64,000 nucleotides of DNA from Amphiura filiformis (GCF_039555335.1 NC_092637.1:7832038-7896037), one strand, 5' to 3'. Shown: positions 22,882-35,562, counted from the stretch's first letter. Numbers and translations: made by a program. The notes: generated by a model not told the origin, from the sequence alone.

Positions 22882-23378
22882 CCCGGTGGGTTCAGTTTGT
22901 ATTTAAAGGTAGGACGTATGACCGTTCCAGGATTTGAAAATGACCCCTATTTCACGGGGAATCGAGGACATTTGCAGCAATTTTACCGCCTATTTTGCGC
23001 GAATCAAGGAAAATTTGCCCCCAAATACCTCCCCTATTTTTATCATTTTGAGGACGCATTTTCATTTCACGAGGAATCAAGGACATTTTTTCGAAATAAA
23101 TACCCCTATTTTTACCATTTAAGGACGCTTTTGAATTTGTACCCCTATTTCACGGGGAAATGAGGACAATAACGAAAACTGTAGCGGTAAAACACGGACG
23201 AAAGTCCTAGAAATATACCCTATTTTTCATTTCAAGGACAATTTTGCTCCAAAACACCCCTAATTTGGACAATCGTGAACAATTTTGTCCTCGAAAATTC
23301 CGCGGACATTTCTTGAAAAGTACCCCTAATTGGAACCATCATGCGTACACATTGTCAGTGAAGACTGAACCCACCGGG
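22882..23378. mobile_element. CCCGG-family element, copy 4 (497 bp, variant termini)
   Basis: The ends are CCCGGTGGGTTCAGT and the inverse ACTGAACCCACCGGG. The 8-bp duplication ATTCAAAT is at 22874-22881 and 23379-23386. The interior has iterated cassettes ACCCCTATTTTTACCATTT..GAGGAC. Terminal CCCGG, 8-bp duplication and cassette structure link it to copies 1-3, although the cassettes differ. Confidence 0.8.
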
Positions 23379-23676
23379 ATTCAAATATTTCTATTTTTAG
23401 AATGTGAGATATTTTATCGTAAAAAATGACAGATTTACCGTACTGGCACCCTTTATCAAATGTACTGGAAAGAAAGAAATGGCCCATTCAGTGATCCCAG
23501 CGAAAGTGTAAACAAAATTAAAATTGTGTATAAATTGCTAAAAAGTGATGGATAAGTCAATAAAATTGTCATTAGGTATTTTTGCAATGAAAAATTTGGC
23601 CAAAAACGAGGTAAACAACAGTATCGACAAAGTCGAAGCCACATTCAAATACAGTGTAGCTAATTCCTCTACTTAA

Positions 23677-24028
23677 AGGCCCATTCAGTGATTTGCTCAT
23701 CCGGACGATCTTAAAAATCATCAAAATTCAGATTTTGGTACCTTTGTCATTGTCATAGATGTGCTAACATTATAGCCTGTGAGTGGTTCAGCCGAAAGCC
23801 GTGTATTTAAGACAAAAAAAGACATTTTACACAAATCTGTAATTTAGATACTGACAGCATCTAAATTGGCTACATGTATTTGAATGGGGCTTTCTTCGTT
23901 TTTTGCCAACCAAATTTGTCATTTCAAAAATACCAAATGACAATTTGAATGACTTATCCTGCACTTTTAAGCAATTTATAAACAATTTTAATTTTTTAAC
24001 ACTTGGGCCGGGATCACTGAATGGGTCT
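23677..24028. mobile_element. 352-bp TTAA-type MITE (AGGCCCATTCAGTGA family)
   Basis: Bounded by TTAA (23673-23676 and 24029-24032), with ends AGGCCCATTCAGTGAT and ATCACTGAATGGGTCT. Partial copies occur at 17414-17537, about 24608-24676 and about 47082-47230. Confidence 0.8.
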
Positions 24029-24317
24029 TTAAGGTTAGCAACTAAATTTTAAACTGTTGCGATTTGGTAGTTCACAGCATCTTGTGAATGGTAGTAAGCT
24101 TTGGCAAAAATTGCATTGATCAATTGATAGCGAGTGTGTAAAAGAATTCAAATATCACAGATATACTTTGTAGGTCCGGTGGTTCTTGAGTTATGTTGTA
24201 AAGAGTTTTCAAAGTATATGATTTGTAGAATGAACTTTTACAAAACATCGAAGTGTTATTTTTCAATAATATATTGATTTGGATTCAGTAGAAGTGGACT
24301 CCGATCATCGTATTGTG

Positions 24318-24490
24318 AGCGTCTGTCTAGCTGCCAGTTTGCGAACAAGCAAATGAAAACCTTGCTGGGAGACGCTGAAGGGATGCTGCAGCCAAACAAA
24401 ATTGTTTCGCTTGCCCAAGATCGCAACAGTTGGAGAAAGCTTGTAGTCGCCTGCTCCGCAGCCGACTGATGATGATGATGATGATGATTG
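24318..24490 (+). pseudogene. 3'-end relic of a non-LTR retrotransposon
   Basis: A short frame ending AQDRNSWRKLVVACSAAD, stop at 24467-24469, runs straight into a (TGA)n/(GAT)n tail. The SW..LV..CS ending and a trinucleotide tail are typical of the ORF2 end of several non-LTR families. A second, worse copy lies near 62090-62160. Confidence 0.5.
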
Positions 24491-25603
24491 ATTTGGATAA
24501 TGAAAATCGATTTTGTTGGCTGCTTCGACCAACAATATAATAGTCTATACCCTTAAGTAGAGATATTACAATGTCATGTAAAATGTCCAATTTTATGTAT
24601 AACACCTAAACATGGTGCCAAAATCGGAATTTTGATGATTTTTGCGATCCTTCGGACATCACTGAATAGGCCTTTAAAATATTGGCATTTGTTGTCTACA
24701 ACTGGGGGAGACACCCAATAGTTGATGAATAAAAGGTGCAAGAAATTGACGTTTGGTGAGGATTTTGTTTTAAAATATGGGGCCAGGCGGTGAATACAAA
24801 ATAGAGGTCTTTTGGGGTGGCGGATAAAAAATAGCGGGTGTTACGGAATCGGATGTTAAAATAAGGGGTCTTGGTGTGATGCTGTGGGTGACAGCTGAAA
24901 AAGTCCCGTGGAAACCCAAACATTTTTTGGTGGGTACTTATATTATGCTCCCCGCGAAACTGGATGGTGGGTCTTTGAGGGCTGACGACGTATCGGTAAA
25001 AGGGAGACTGATCTTTCGGTGTTGCAAACTGTCATTCTGGTTAATGTTCTGCATGCTAGCCATAGCCTTCAACATCAAAAATCTAAGTTTTGAGATATTT
25101 TCTCAAAATATCAAGAGCTATCTAACGAACCACTGAACCAATACTAGGCTTGTTTGTACTCATTTTCTTGCATTTTTCATGCTGATTCCAAATATGGTAA
25201 CGAAAAATTACAATTCTGAAATTTTTGAAATCTTGATTTTTTAAAAAAATTTGTCGTCTGCAGTCGACACCCGCGTGGAGAGAGTTAATCGCTTAGGCTC
25301 TTTCCGGTCAGAAATCGCCTATAACACAAAGAAATAATTAATTCAGTTGGGTGTCTTTTAGAGCTGAAATGATTAAAATCAAAACTGTTTCAGCACGGTC
25401 TTGGTCAAACTCATATGTCTTTCTAGGGGTCTTTCCGGAGCGAAATGGTAATTGGTGTTGGGCGTCACTTCAAATACCGTATATTGAATATACAATTGCA
25501 CCCAGGACTTGAATAGAATTGCACCCAGGACTTGGATAACGATTTTGAGATCAGTATTTTGATAGCAAAAGACCTATTATGTTTCGAAATTTAAGATTCC
25601 ACC

Positions 25604-25994
25604 CCGGGGGCACTCAACACAAATGACCATACGGGTATGCTCCCCGGAAAGACCCCCTTTTGGGTTTCGCAGCTCCGAAAGACCCCCTATATTTGACCAA
25701 AATAAAGCTCCAAAAGACCCTTGATTTTGATAATTTCAGCTCTAAAAGACCCAAAAATTGCTCATTCCTCATATTTCTTGTTTTTTCTGGCGATTTTCAA
25801 CCAAAAAGCCAAGAAAGACCCTTGATTTTGACTTTTTGCAGCTCCAAAAGAACCCATTTTACTTGTTCACAGCCCGGTTTGCAGCTCCGAAAGACCTCCT
25901 TTTACCGGTACGCCGTCAGCTCCCAAAGACCCACCATCTCAAAATTCCGGGGGAGCATACCCACCAAAAATTTTTGATGTGCCCCCCCCCCGGG
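25604..25994. mobile_element. CCCGGGGG-family element, copy 3 (391 bp)
   Basis: The left end is CCGGGGGCACTC and the right end GTGCCCCCCCCCCGGG. The duplication ATTCCACC lies at 25596-25603 and 25995-26002. It shares TACGGGTATG near the left end with copy 1 and carries iterated GCTCC(G/A)AAAGACCC cassettes. The exact boundary is uncertain by 1-2 bp because C runs overlap the duplication. Confidence 0.85.
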
Positions 25995-26089
25995 ATTCCA
26001 CCCTGATCATCAACTTAATTGCTGGGCATACGATGCAAAGTTGAGCTATCTTATTAGCAATTAAAGGTATATAGGTACAGTGATTTTTA

Positions 26090-26540
26090 CAGTCTTGGAA
26101 AACAGTGGCAAGATCGTCAGGATCGAATCCAGGACCTCAATTTTACGACACTTGTGCCTTAAGGGGGTACTACACCCCTGGCCAATTTTGTGCCTATTTT
26201 TGCATGTTTCTCAAAAATTATAGCGCATTGGTGGTAAGTAAGATATGTATATTATAGGGGCAAGGACTACAACTACTGCACTGAAAATTCAGCAACTCAA
26301 GGCAAGTAGTTATTGATTTATTGATCAAATATTGGTTTTCCCTCATTTTTGACTGTAACTCCACAACTGTTGCCTGTGCAGAAATAAAATTTCCAGTGCA
26401 GTAGTTGTAGTCCTTGCCCCCATAATATACATATCTTACTTGTCACCAATGGGCTATAATTTTTGAGAAAAATGCAAAAATAAGCACAAAATTGGGCAGG
26501 GGTGTAGTACCCCCTTAACCACTCTTGGCCATTCGAACTT
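26090..26540 (-). pseudogene. tRNA-like SINE head split by a MITE
   Basis: On the minus strand, TGGCCAAGAGTGGTTAA (26518-26534) plus GGCACAAGTG (26149-26158) makes an A-box-like string once the TTAA element is removed. A B-box-like GGATTCGATCC follows at about 26121-26131. This looks like a tRNA-derived sequence whose A box was hit at its TTAA. Confidence 0.5.
26163..26514. mobile_element. 352-bp TTAA-type MITE (GGGGGTACTACACCCCTG), copy 1
   Basis: Long palindrome with ends GGGGGTACTACACCCCTG and CAGGGGTGTAGTACCCCC, flanked by TTAA at 26159-26162 and 26515-26518. piggyBac-type target. A second copy lies at 42742-43096. Confidence 0.9.
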
Positions 26541-27385
26541 GAAATTCGAACCTATAATAATAGCCTACAGCCATTTTATCAGCAAAATAGATTTAAATTT
26601 TGACATCTTTATATGAAAACCAAACCTTCACACCAAAGGTGTCAAAAGTTTAAGTTCAATTCAATGAGAAAGGTGAACAATGAAAAAAAACCCAGAACAC
26701 GGTCTCTTCGGATTGCAGGTATATGACCCCCCCCCCAGATTTTTCTTGCCCCCTCCCCCACTTTTGAGACAAAACCCCCCAAATCACACAAATTTCTACT
26801 TTTTGCGGCAATTTTGTGCAAAATTGAGTGAATTTGCCCCTTCCCCGAAATTCACTTTGCCACCGAAAAAAAAAAATCCTGGTGCCGTCATTGAGACAGA
26901 GTAAATCACACTGCAACTTTTGGATCGCATAAAATGACATTCATTCATTAATTTCTCAGTCATTCAGATTTCTTTTTAAACAAGTGTAGTATCATGTTGT
27001 ATCTAACACAATTCTGTGCACCTTCTGGATTTTATTGCTTTAATTAATTGTGCTCAAAGTTATGATGACCCAATCAAGTGAGGACTTTCTTTTTTGGCCG
27101 TGTTTATTGGGGGGGGGGGGGGTGTGGGGTGTGTTTGCTGTCAAATGCGGACGTTACTGCAACTGGGGACCGTCCCCATGTAGATAAGATGTACAATTGA
27201 CTGCAAACAGCCTAAAAATGTATTTATTGATATAAAAATCAATCCACAATTCATAAGTTAGAATCCAAACAAATTTTGTATAATTTGTGTAAAACAGGGT
27301 TAAGCACACAGAAAATCAGAAAAACCAACCCCAATTACTGCCATGTCCTGTACAGGGTCCCAATTTGCTGGTAAACACATGTAGG

Positions 27386-27805
27386 CAGTAGCGTAGCCAG
27401 CGGGGGCAGGGGGGGGCAGGGGGCAGAGTGCCCCCCCCCCACAAAAAAAATGAAAGAAAAGTGCCCCTCTGACAAGAGAAAATCAGGAGGGCAAAGGTGC
27501 AAAAGGGCAAGAGGGCAAGAGTGCAAAGGGCAAGGAGCCCCTTTTCTAGCAAAATTCAGGGCCAAAATAGTGTAAAATAATCACATTGTAACAATAAAGC
27601 CCCTTTTTAGCCGGATAATGGGCGAAAATAGTGTCAAATACCATTTTTTTCGCGCTACGCGCGCACATCATCCCAATAACGCCCTTTTCGGGAAGCTCAA
27701 AGACATACAGTCTCTATGTATTGTATGATGCAACTGCAATTTTTTTCGTATGTGCCCCAAAAATTTTATTTTGCCCCCCCGACCAAGAAAGCTGGCTACG
27801 CCCTG
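27386..27805. mobile_element. 420-bp hAT MITE
   Basis: Ends CAGTAGCGTAGCCAGC and GCTGGCTACGCCCTG, duplication CATGTAGG at 27378-27385 and 27806-27813. The interior is rich in AGGGCAAGAGGG-type strings. Confidence 0.85.
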
Positions 27806-28012
27806 CATGTAGGGGTGTGGTTAATCCTCTCCACATGGATGTCGAGTGCAGACGACAAGTTCAAAAATGTCAGAATTGTACATTTTCATGACCATTTTGG
27901 AATCAGCATGATCTCGATATGCTGCAGTCTTGTAAGAAGCAATTGCTGTAATACAAGAGTCCAGCCGAAGTTTGACTGGACTAAAAATGCATTAAAATGA
28001 GTACAAACAAGC

Positions 28013-28184
28013 CAGTGGCGTAGTGTGGGCCATCACATTGGGGGCACCAACCATGATTGGGGGGGGGGGGGGGAACCGGGTCTGCACAAGCCGTTTGTCG
28101 GCAATTTTCCTATGGGATTTTTTAAAATTTCAGATCGATTGGGGTGACACGTGTCCCCCGTGCCCCTATGACGCTACGCCACTG
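28013..28184. mobile_element. 172-bp hAT MITE
   Basis: Ends CAGTGGCGTAGTGTGG and GACGCTACGCCACTG, duplication AAACAAGC at 28005-28012 and 28185-28192. An opposite-orientation relative lies at 59584. Confidence 0.9.
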
Positions 28185-28192
28185 AAACAAGC

Positions 28193-29089
28193 TCAGTTTT
28201 GGTTCAGGGGTTCTAGATATAGCTCTTGAGAAATATCTCAAAACTTCGGCATCTCATGTTGAATTCTACGCAGCGGCGGTGGAACAATTTTAAAAGGGTG
28301 GGCAGGGTGATGTAAAAAATTGTGCGGCGCAGGGGGTGTCCGAGAAATTTGTGCAAAGTGAAGGCCCAATTGAAGCCATTTGGTGGACCATTCTGGCACT
28401 ATTATTGTGTACAATTTTAGTTTGAAACATCTGAAAATGAGTTAAATGAAGGCCCAAATTGAAGCCATTCGTGGAAAGTTGTCACTATTATTGTATAAAT
28501 TATTGCTTTTAGTGTTGGGTGTCCAAAGCAGAAGTGAAAAGGGAAATTTGTTTATCCATAGGCCTACACACTGTGTATTAACACAGGGGAGTTGGAAAAT
28601 TTTGCAAAATGAAGGTCCAATTGAAGCCATTTCATGCATCATTTTTACACTTTCTTTAAGCATGTTTTAATATGCTTAAAAGGGTCTAGAATAGAGATTT
28701 GATTATTTATGTTCACCCAGACATGTTACACACAGCACATTATGGGTTAAAAGGGGGGAGGCCCCCTGGTCTAGAAAGTGAAGGGGCCACTGGCCCCCCG
28801 ACGACGATTCTACAGCCAGCGCACAAAGCATTAGGTTTGCACACAATTATAACAAGTATAACCCAGGTTATTTATTATCCAAGTTTATTGACAATTGGTA
28901 CAATAATCACATATCTCATATAACAGGTCTATATAATAATAATTATAATACACTTGAATTTACACTGTGAATTTGTTATTATATATAATATAGTATATGC
29001 ATATACACAATTGTACATATGTACATTATTTTACACAGTTACATTATTCAAATCATCATCATTATTCATATCACACTGAGGCCAGTGTT
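28193..29089. other. No gene seen; repeat fragments
   Basis: AT-rich sequence with a partial CAGCGGCGGTGG-type element (about 28270-28340) and three similar strings containing GAAGGYCCAATTGAAGCCATT (about 28360, 28447, 28611), i.e. a local degenerate repeat. Confidence 0.4.
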
Positions 29090-29272
29090 GGGCTATTCCA
29101 GTTGCAATCCATACACCCCCGTGGAAGACATATCTTAATCTCACAGAGGGTGTAAATTTACATTTAAAATGAAGTCACCCATTCAGGTGATCCTATTTTG
29201 AAGTTCACATTCCTTGTGTGGAAGATTAGGGTTTTGTCTTCTATATGGGGTGCATGGATTTCAACTGGAATT
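29090..29272. mobile_element. 187-bp palindromic MITE (ATTCCAGTTGAAATCC family), copy 1
   Basis: Near-palindrome beginning GGCTATTCCAGTTG and ending CAACTGGAAT. Arms carry ACACCCCC..GGAAGACAT and its complement. This is the first of about a dozen copies, all between 29 and 59 kb. Confidence 0.75.
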
Positions 29273-29339
29273 GCACAATACCAAAGGCAATTCAATTTAT
29301 TTAAGGAATAAGGATAATGGAAATTGATCATTAGTTTCC

Positions 29340-29940
29340 AATCAGACACTTACTTGACTCAAATTACTCGACTTAACTCAAACTTAACGTTTGATGACTG
29401 AAAAGAGACTTGAGACCAGATGATTTGACTCACCAGCTCATAAGACTCAAATCTTGACTCAAGACTTGAGCCAAGACAACTTTACTTATGAGCTTTGCTA
29501 ACTCAACTCACTTGACTCAAGACATCAAATTCTGATTTGAGCCAAGACGACTTTACTCGTGACTCACTCGACTCGACATCAAATCAAGATTTGAGCCAAG
29601 ACGACTTTATTACTCATGAGCTCAGCTAACTCAACTCACTCGACTAAGACATCAAATCAAGATTTGAGTCTAGATGAATTAACTCATAAGCCCAGACAAC
29701 TCAACTGAGGCCAGATGACTCAACTGAGGCCAGACAACTCAACTGAGGCCAGATGACTCAACTCATTAGCAAAGATGACTCAAGACATCAAGAGACTTGA
29801 GGCCATGCGACTCAACTCGCGACTCCAACGACATCAGTGACTCAACTCATTAGCAAAGATGACTCAAGACATCAAGAGACTTGAGGCCATGTGACTCAAC
29901 TCGCGACTCCAACGACATCAGTGACTCAACTAAAAATCTG
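29340..29940. repeat. Degenerate ACTCAACTC minisatellite
   Basis: Iterated GACTCAA/GACTTGAG strings throughout. The right part has two near-identical ~97-bp units (about 29745-29935) containing CATCAAGAGACTTGAGGCCA. Confidence 0.8.
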
Positions 29941-30259
29941 GAATAAACATTAAATTAACCTAGCGTAATATAAATGAATGTTACAACATGTAAATTTCAG
30001 ATGATTATCACCAATGATCATTCCATCAAATAGTATATGGTGTTATGTAGTAAGATGCAATTTCACAATTTTTCTTGCTATATTAGTGGAACCAATGTTG
30101 TTTTTTTAATCCTCGCAAGAGTTGGTGCCATTTTTTCAATGGCCCTCATAGTCTCCACCATAGGTCAAATGACATATTCTGGGGTCAGAGTTCAAAATGA
30201 TCCTACCCAGTTTTAATATACCTCAAATTATTCCCTCTGTGCAACAGGTTGTTGGCACT

Positions 30260-30434
30260 GGGCTATTCTAGTTGAAATCCTTACACCCTCTATGGCAGAC
30301 ATGACCTTAATCTCCCACACAGGGAGTGTAGATTTCAGATGGAGTCTACTTAGATAACCCATTTGAAATTCACACTGCGTGATAGATAAAGGTCATGTTT
30401 TTCATAGGGGGTGTATGGATTTCAACTGGAATAG
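30260..30434. mobile_element. Palindromic 187-bp MITE, copy 2
   Basis: Begins GGGCTATTCTAGTTGAAATCC and ends ATTTCAACTGGAATAG, with the conserved GACATGACCTTAATCT arm. Confidence 0.75.
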
Positions 30435-31342
30435 TCTTATTTGATTTTCTTGACTTATAACCTGGGAACTATGCATCCTAGTTCAACTTACAGACTTTTT
30501 ACTGGCTTAGGCATTTTGCTTGAGCCTGGTCCCAACAGGACCAAAGTGTGTCTCCGCATGGATCTACCGTTTAAACAAACAAACATAATAATTGACAGTT
30601 GTAATCCTTCTGATGTGAGGAAGAATTTAAGAAATATATTTGTAAGCATAGGGAAAATGTGCAATTTTGAGAGCAAAATGCATAAGCTTGTTTTTGAAAA
30701 TTCATGTTTTGCACAATTTGCACATTTTTTTTCCAAAATTTGTGATTTTTCTCCCAAAAAAGTGTTTTTCTTCTATATTTTCTTGCAAGTTTTTGCGATG
30801 GTCTATTATCTATACTTTTTTTAACATGGATTGTGTTGCATATCATTTGAATTCTTTGATTTTAGTGAAAACTTTTTTGGAAAATGAGTACTTGAAAAAT
30901 GGTTGTTTTGGAATAATCTTAAAATTCGCGGTTGGACCTATAATGCGCGATTACACCCGAAATGTGCAAATTTCAGCGTATTTTGCGCATCGATTCTCCC
31001 TATCCTTAACATTATGTTACAACAGGGTAGAATCAATTTGATAAATTTTGAAACTTGGTTCCCATTATGCCCTTAAGACTACTGGTGGAGACCACAGGGC
31101 CACAAAAATAAAATGAGTATGACATCAACTCTAATTCTGTAATTTGTAGTGAGGATAACGAAAACATTGGTTCCACTAATAAGTAATATAGCAAGGAAAC
31201 ATCCCCCATACGGAACACCAAGTAGTAGCATGTAGTAAAAAATAAATACATTTTCTATTTCTTGTGCTTCAACAGGTAGCTACTGTTTCAGAAACTTACA
31301 GAAATACACAATTAAAATCAATCATTCATGATGTACACCTAA

Positions 31343-31531
31343 TGGTCTATTCCACTTGAAATCCATACACCCCCTATGGAAGACATGACCTTAATCTTCA
31401 ACACAGGGGGTGTGGATTTCAAATGGAGTCACACATTCAGGTAACCCCATTTGAAATTCACACTCCCTGTGTAGGAGATTAAGGTCATGTCTTTCATAGG
31501 GGGTGTATGGATATCAACTGGAATAGCCCAT
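31343..31531. mobile_element. Palindromic 187-bp MITE, copy 3
   Basis: Full-length copy: both arms are intact, with a ~20-bp centre around CACACATTCAGGTAACC. Confidence 0.8.
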
Positions 31532-31865
31532 TGATGTTGCTAAATGAATCAAATGCTTACAAAAACACATAAAAGTTTACATAATATTTATATCTCATGA
31601 TAATTTTTAAAAGATTTCTTTTATCAAAACGCATCTGTATATAATTGGCAATTTACACACATTTATATGACACACTCTGTATTCTATCAAAAACTGTAAC
31701 AAAACTGTTGAAATGTATCACTAAAATTACGCCAAATTTTCATTATAATGCATTGTTGGGCTTCTGTACAACAAGGTAGTTTGTTTACATATATCGCAAT
31801 GGCTATGCTGTAACGTTAGGTCGTCTGCCAAAATCAGTGTCATTAGTCCAGGGCTTTTATATGTC

Positions 31866-32041
31866 CAGGGTTCGAATTCGGCTGTATCGCATAGCAGTTT
31901 GCTCCTTATTTTGAAGCAACTGCTACTCAATTTTGCATTTGTATAGCAATTTTTACAGTGCTTTAGTATATAGAAGTATCCTGATTATGATGAATTAGCC
32001 AAAAATTGCTACGCAAAATTTTTAAACGAATTCGAACCCTG
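31866..32041. mobile_element. 176-bp hAT MITE
   Basis: Ends CAGGGTTCGAATTCG and CGAATTCGAACCCTG; 8-bp flanks TATATGTC and TTTATGTC (one mismatch). The terminal motif resembles the nested MITE at 2662. Confidence 0.8.
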
Positions 32042-32865
32042 TTTATGTCACAACAACGCCTCCCGAAGAACTATCATGTTTATTTGGGTTTTTGTACTGA
32101 AATCTAATCTACATGGACCAATGAATAAAATGAACAATGCTGCCATTTGTTCCGATAGGGTTAAGGGGGGTAAAATCCAAGATGGCAGCCTAGTTAAAAA
32201 AAAAATAAATAAAAATGGTCCGATCAAGCCTGATCTTTGACTTCCTTAACCTCATCAGAAAATTGCCTGCATGGTTCATTTGATTCAGTAGTCCATGTAG
32301 ATTGGATTTCAGTTCAAAAAACAAAATAAACATGAACTTCTCACAAAATGACGTAAGGCCCCAGACTATCATCCACAGGGGTTTATTTCACTAAACTTTT
32401 AACCCTTCTTAACTCAAGTAACCGTTCCTAAGTTAGGAATACCCTTTTACTAGATGTAACTTTACAAAGGGTCCCTGTAGTAAATACTTATTACATACGA
32501 AGGGTACCAATCTGAAATAATTTTAGTGAAATGGATTTTACGATGCGTTGTAAGTTACGATTGATTTTGAAACTTATGAAGCGTTGTAAAGTTTAGTTAA
32601 TGCCACCTGTTTCTAAGAGAATTACTTGGTCAGACGCCGATATCGAAAGACAACGATAATGCCCGATTGCAATTTAGACTAATATGGCTAATCACATCGA
32701 ATGGTATCTTTTTGTTACAAAATAGAGCGAAAGTCATTCTTTCTGTTGAACATCGATGCTGGGTCAATCCTTATTATTTCTGAAATATCAATTAATTGAC
32801 AGTTGTTCCTTGTGAAACATTTAAATTTTGTTCGTAATGTACGAAACAATACAATTTTAACATTA

Positions 32866-33119
32866 GGCAAAAAAAAAGGTTTGTCTCAAAGCTCACGAGA
32901 AATTTAAAACAAATGCGAAATGCGATTTTTTTTTTTTTTATCCCCGACTTTTTTCATGGTATTTTGAGAAAAAAGTCTGATTTTCGCCGATTTTTTTATG
33001 GAAAAAACTAAAAAAAAAAAAATTTGTTTGAAATAAAAAAATTTCCGCATTTTTTTTGTAAAATCGTCGATTTTACAAACGCATACGCAAAGCTTTGAGA
33101 CAAACCTTTTTTTTTTGCC
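32866..33119. mobile_element. 254-bp Harbinger-type MITE, copy 1
   Basis: Ends GGCAAAAAAAAAGGTTTGTC and its complement; 3-bp duplication TTA at 32863-32865 and 33120-33122. A related element with TAA flanks lies at 63269. Confidence 0.75.
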
Positions 33120-33261
33120 TTACTTCTGATTACTTAGTTGATAGCTTATTAATTTTAAAGTATTCCTGCAGCATAGGAGGTTCATTCCAAAATCACACAA
33201 ATTTGACTGATACATTTTATTCTTCTTCTGTTTCTATTTTATCATTTGTTGCTTAGTATAC

Positions 33262-33490
33262 AATGGCTAATCCAGTTGAAATCCACACTCCCCCTGTGGT
33301 AGATTTAGCTAAAGTCTTCCACAGAGGGAGTATGGATTTCAAATAGAATCAACAATTGGGTAACTTCCATTTGAAATACTTACTCCAGTTATGAGTAAAG
33401 CTATAATTCCATTTGAAAAACATACCCCCTCTGTGAAGGACTTTCTTAAATATTCCACAGCGGTATGGCAGATTCAAATGCAATAGCCCA
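33262..33490. mobile_element. Palindromic 187-bp MITE, diverged copy
   Basis: TCCAGTTGAAATCCACACTC start and GATTCAAATGCAATAGCC end, with altered arms. Confidence 0.55.
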
Positions 33491-33499
33491 ATTGACTAA

Positions 33500-34897
33500 T
33501 TATTTATCATCGGCCATATCTAAAATATAAACTGTCTCACAGCTTTATTGATAAGATTCATCAGGATCGTTCAAAGTCAAATTAAATAAGTTCTGGTAAC
33601 AGGTCCAAAAGAAATGAAGTATACGCTTGATATAGCCTATTTCAATTCTAATCAGGAACCCAGGGGTGTGAAATGGCTTAAAAAAAAAAAAAAAGCGGAA
33701 AATTTACCAACCAGTGGGTTTCGAAAAAAATCGGAAAATTTACCTACCAAACTAAAGTACAAATTCGATGCTATTCATGCAGTATTTCAAAAGCAAAAAA
33801 TTGAAGATTATAAGCTTCCATTTCATGGCCTAAATGTGAGTGTCGCCGACAAAATTACATTTTATGGTAGCCATGATGTATCTTCTCTTAATTCCATATG
33901 ATTTTTATGAAATCCAATGTGAAACTTCCGATGGATGGTTTGGATTGTAAATCACTTACGAACAATCACATAATTTTGTATTTCCCCACAGCGACCACGG
34001 CGCCATTTTTAACATCATCCGATGGGCGCAGTTCCAGAACAAACGTATTACACAATGAGTATGGACGAGGAATCAAAGAATATCGCAATGATGTTATGAC
34101 CTGCGTTTCATGACCTGGATTCATGACCTTTCAAACATCGTTAATCTTATTTCCAGTTGTTTTATTGCAACACGTAATGCTATCAGAAGTGCACAGACAC
34201 TATTTTGATTTTTGAGGTTTTAAAAAAGCTGAAATTGAAATCGGTCGGAAAAATGAAAAAAGCGGATTTCCGCTCTGTAGCGGAGATTTCACAGGCCTGG
34301 GAACCTTGTTCACTCTGCATTGACTGTACATAGTGCAGACAAAACCACACATTGGCTAAAAGAAACCATTTGGATCAGGAGCAGGGGCAAAAACACTATG
34401 AACAAGGATGAGGGGACATACAAATTGGTCAGAATCTATGACCAGAACATTTCAGGCAACCTACAAAAGTGGTGACATCATCACAGCCACTTGGGTCTGC
34501 TGACATCTAGAAACACTAATTACAGTCATTGCAGGTTCCTGCCTGGAATTGAAATATATCCAGTGAGTAGTTCATTTCTTCTGTTACCAGAACTAATTTA
34601 TTTAATTTGCTCAAAGCTTGTCAGAAATCAAAAATCTACAAAATGGAATGTATCTTTTTAAATTTTTTTCGTTTAGACAGGCTTTTATAATGAGCTTGGT
34701 GTTATGGCGAAACTAAAAATACTTTTTAAATTTGATACATTATAAACAAACTGGTTACAGGTAAATAATTGTAACAGAAATTAATTTCATTTTCCTAAAA
34801 CAGGAATATGGGAAAATTGTGATGCGATTTTCTGGTCAAAATCAAGCACTTGATCTTATAAATGCCCATGTCAGCTTTGTGATAGACTCTGAATAAG
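33500..34897. other. No gene seen
   Basis: Unique-looking AT-rich sequence with A runs. The longest open stretch (33614-33901) begins in low-complexity sequence and shows no recognisable domain. Confidence 0.4.
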
Positions 34898-34901
34898 TTA
34901 A

Positions 34902-35562
34902 GGATGGGGTATGAACGTTTGGACAGTATTTATTGTGGGACATTAGAGCACATCAGACATATCGAATTGCATTCTGAATACGAAGAATGTCCTTCTGATA
35001 TCAAATAATTTAGATTTTTGAAATTCGCAATTTAATACACATTTTATGGCAAATCATTAAAAATCAATATTTTTTGATATTTAACAGTACTAGAAGTAAA
35101 CTTTAAAAATCTGATGATTTATACTTAAAGAGTATGTAGGTGGGATGAAAAGCCGACGATCAATTGAAAATTTTGACCTTTCGTATTGAAGATCTGGATT
35201 TTTTTCCAAAACACCAAAAAAATTAGGTCTTTTGGGAAAAAAATCCATATCTTCAATATGAAATGTCAAAATTTTCAATTGACCGTCGGCTTTTCCTCCC
35301 AGCTACATACACTTTAAGAATATATCATTAGATTTATATAATTTACTTCGAGGACTGTTATATATCAAAAATTTGAAAAATATCAAATTTTATAATTTGT
35401 CATAAAATTTGTATTATATTGTGATTGTCAAAAAATGAAAATTATTTGATATCAGAAAGACATGCTTCGTATTCAGAATGCAATTCGATAGGTCTGAGGA
35501 CTGGTGCTCTCATGTCCCACAAAAATACTGTCGAAACGCAATAAACGCTCATTCTAGATCCC
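34902..35562. mobile_element. 661-bp TTAA-type MITE, copy 1
   Basis: Flanked by TTAA at 34898-34901 and 35563-35566. The left end is GGATGGGGTATGAACG and the right end CGCTCATTCTAGATCCC. Inverted interior arms include GAAAATTTTGACCTTTCGTA and its complement. A near-identical copy lies at 46091. Confidence 0.85.

Noticed and set aside
27110-27130. G-quadruplex or regulatory G run
   Set aside because: A single homopolymer G tract followed by GTGGGGTGTG; nothing links it to a gene or element.
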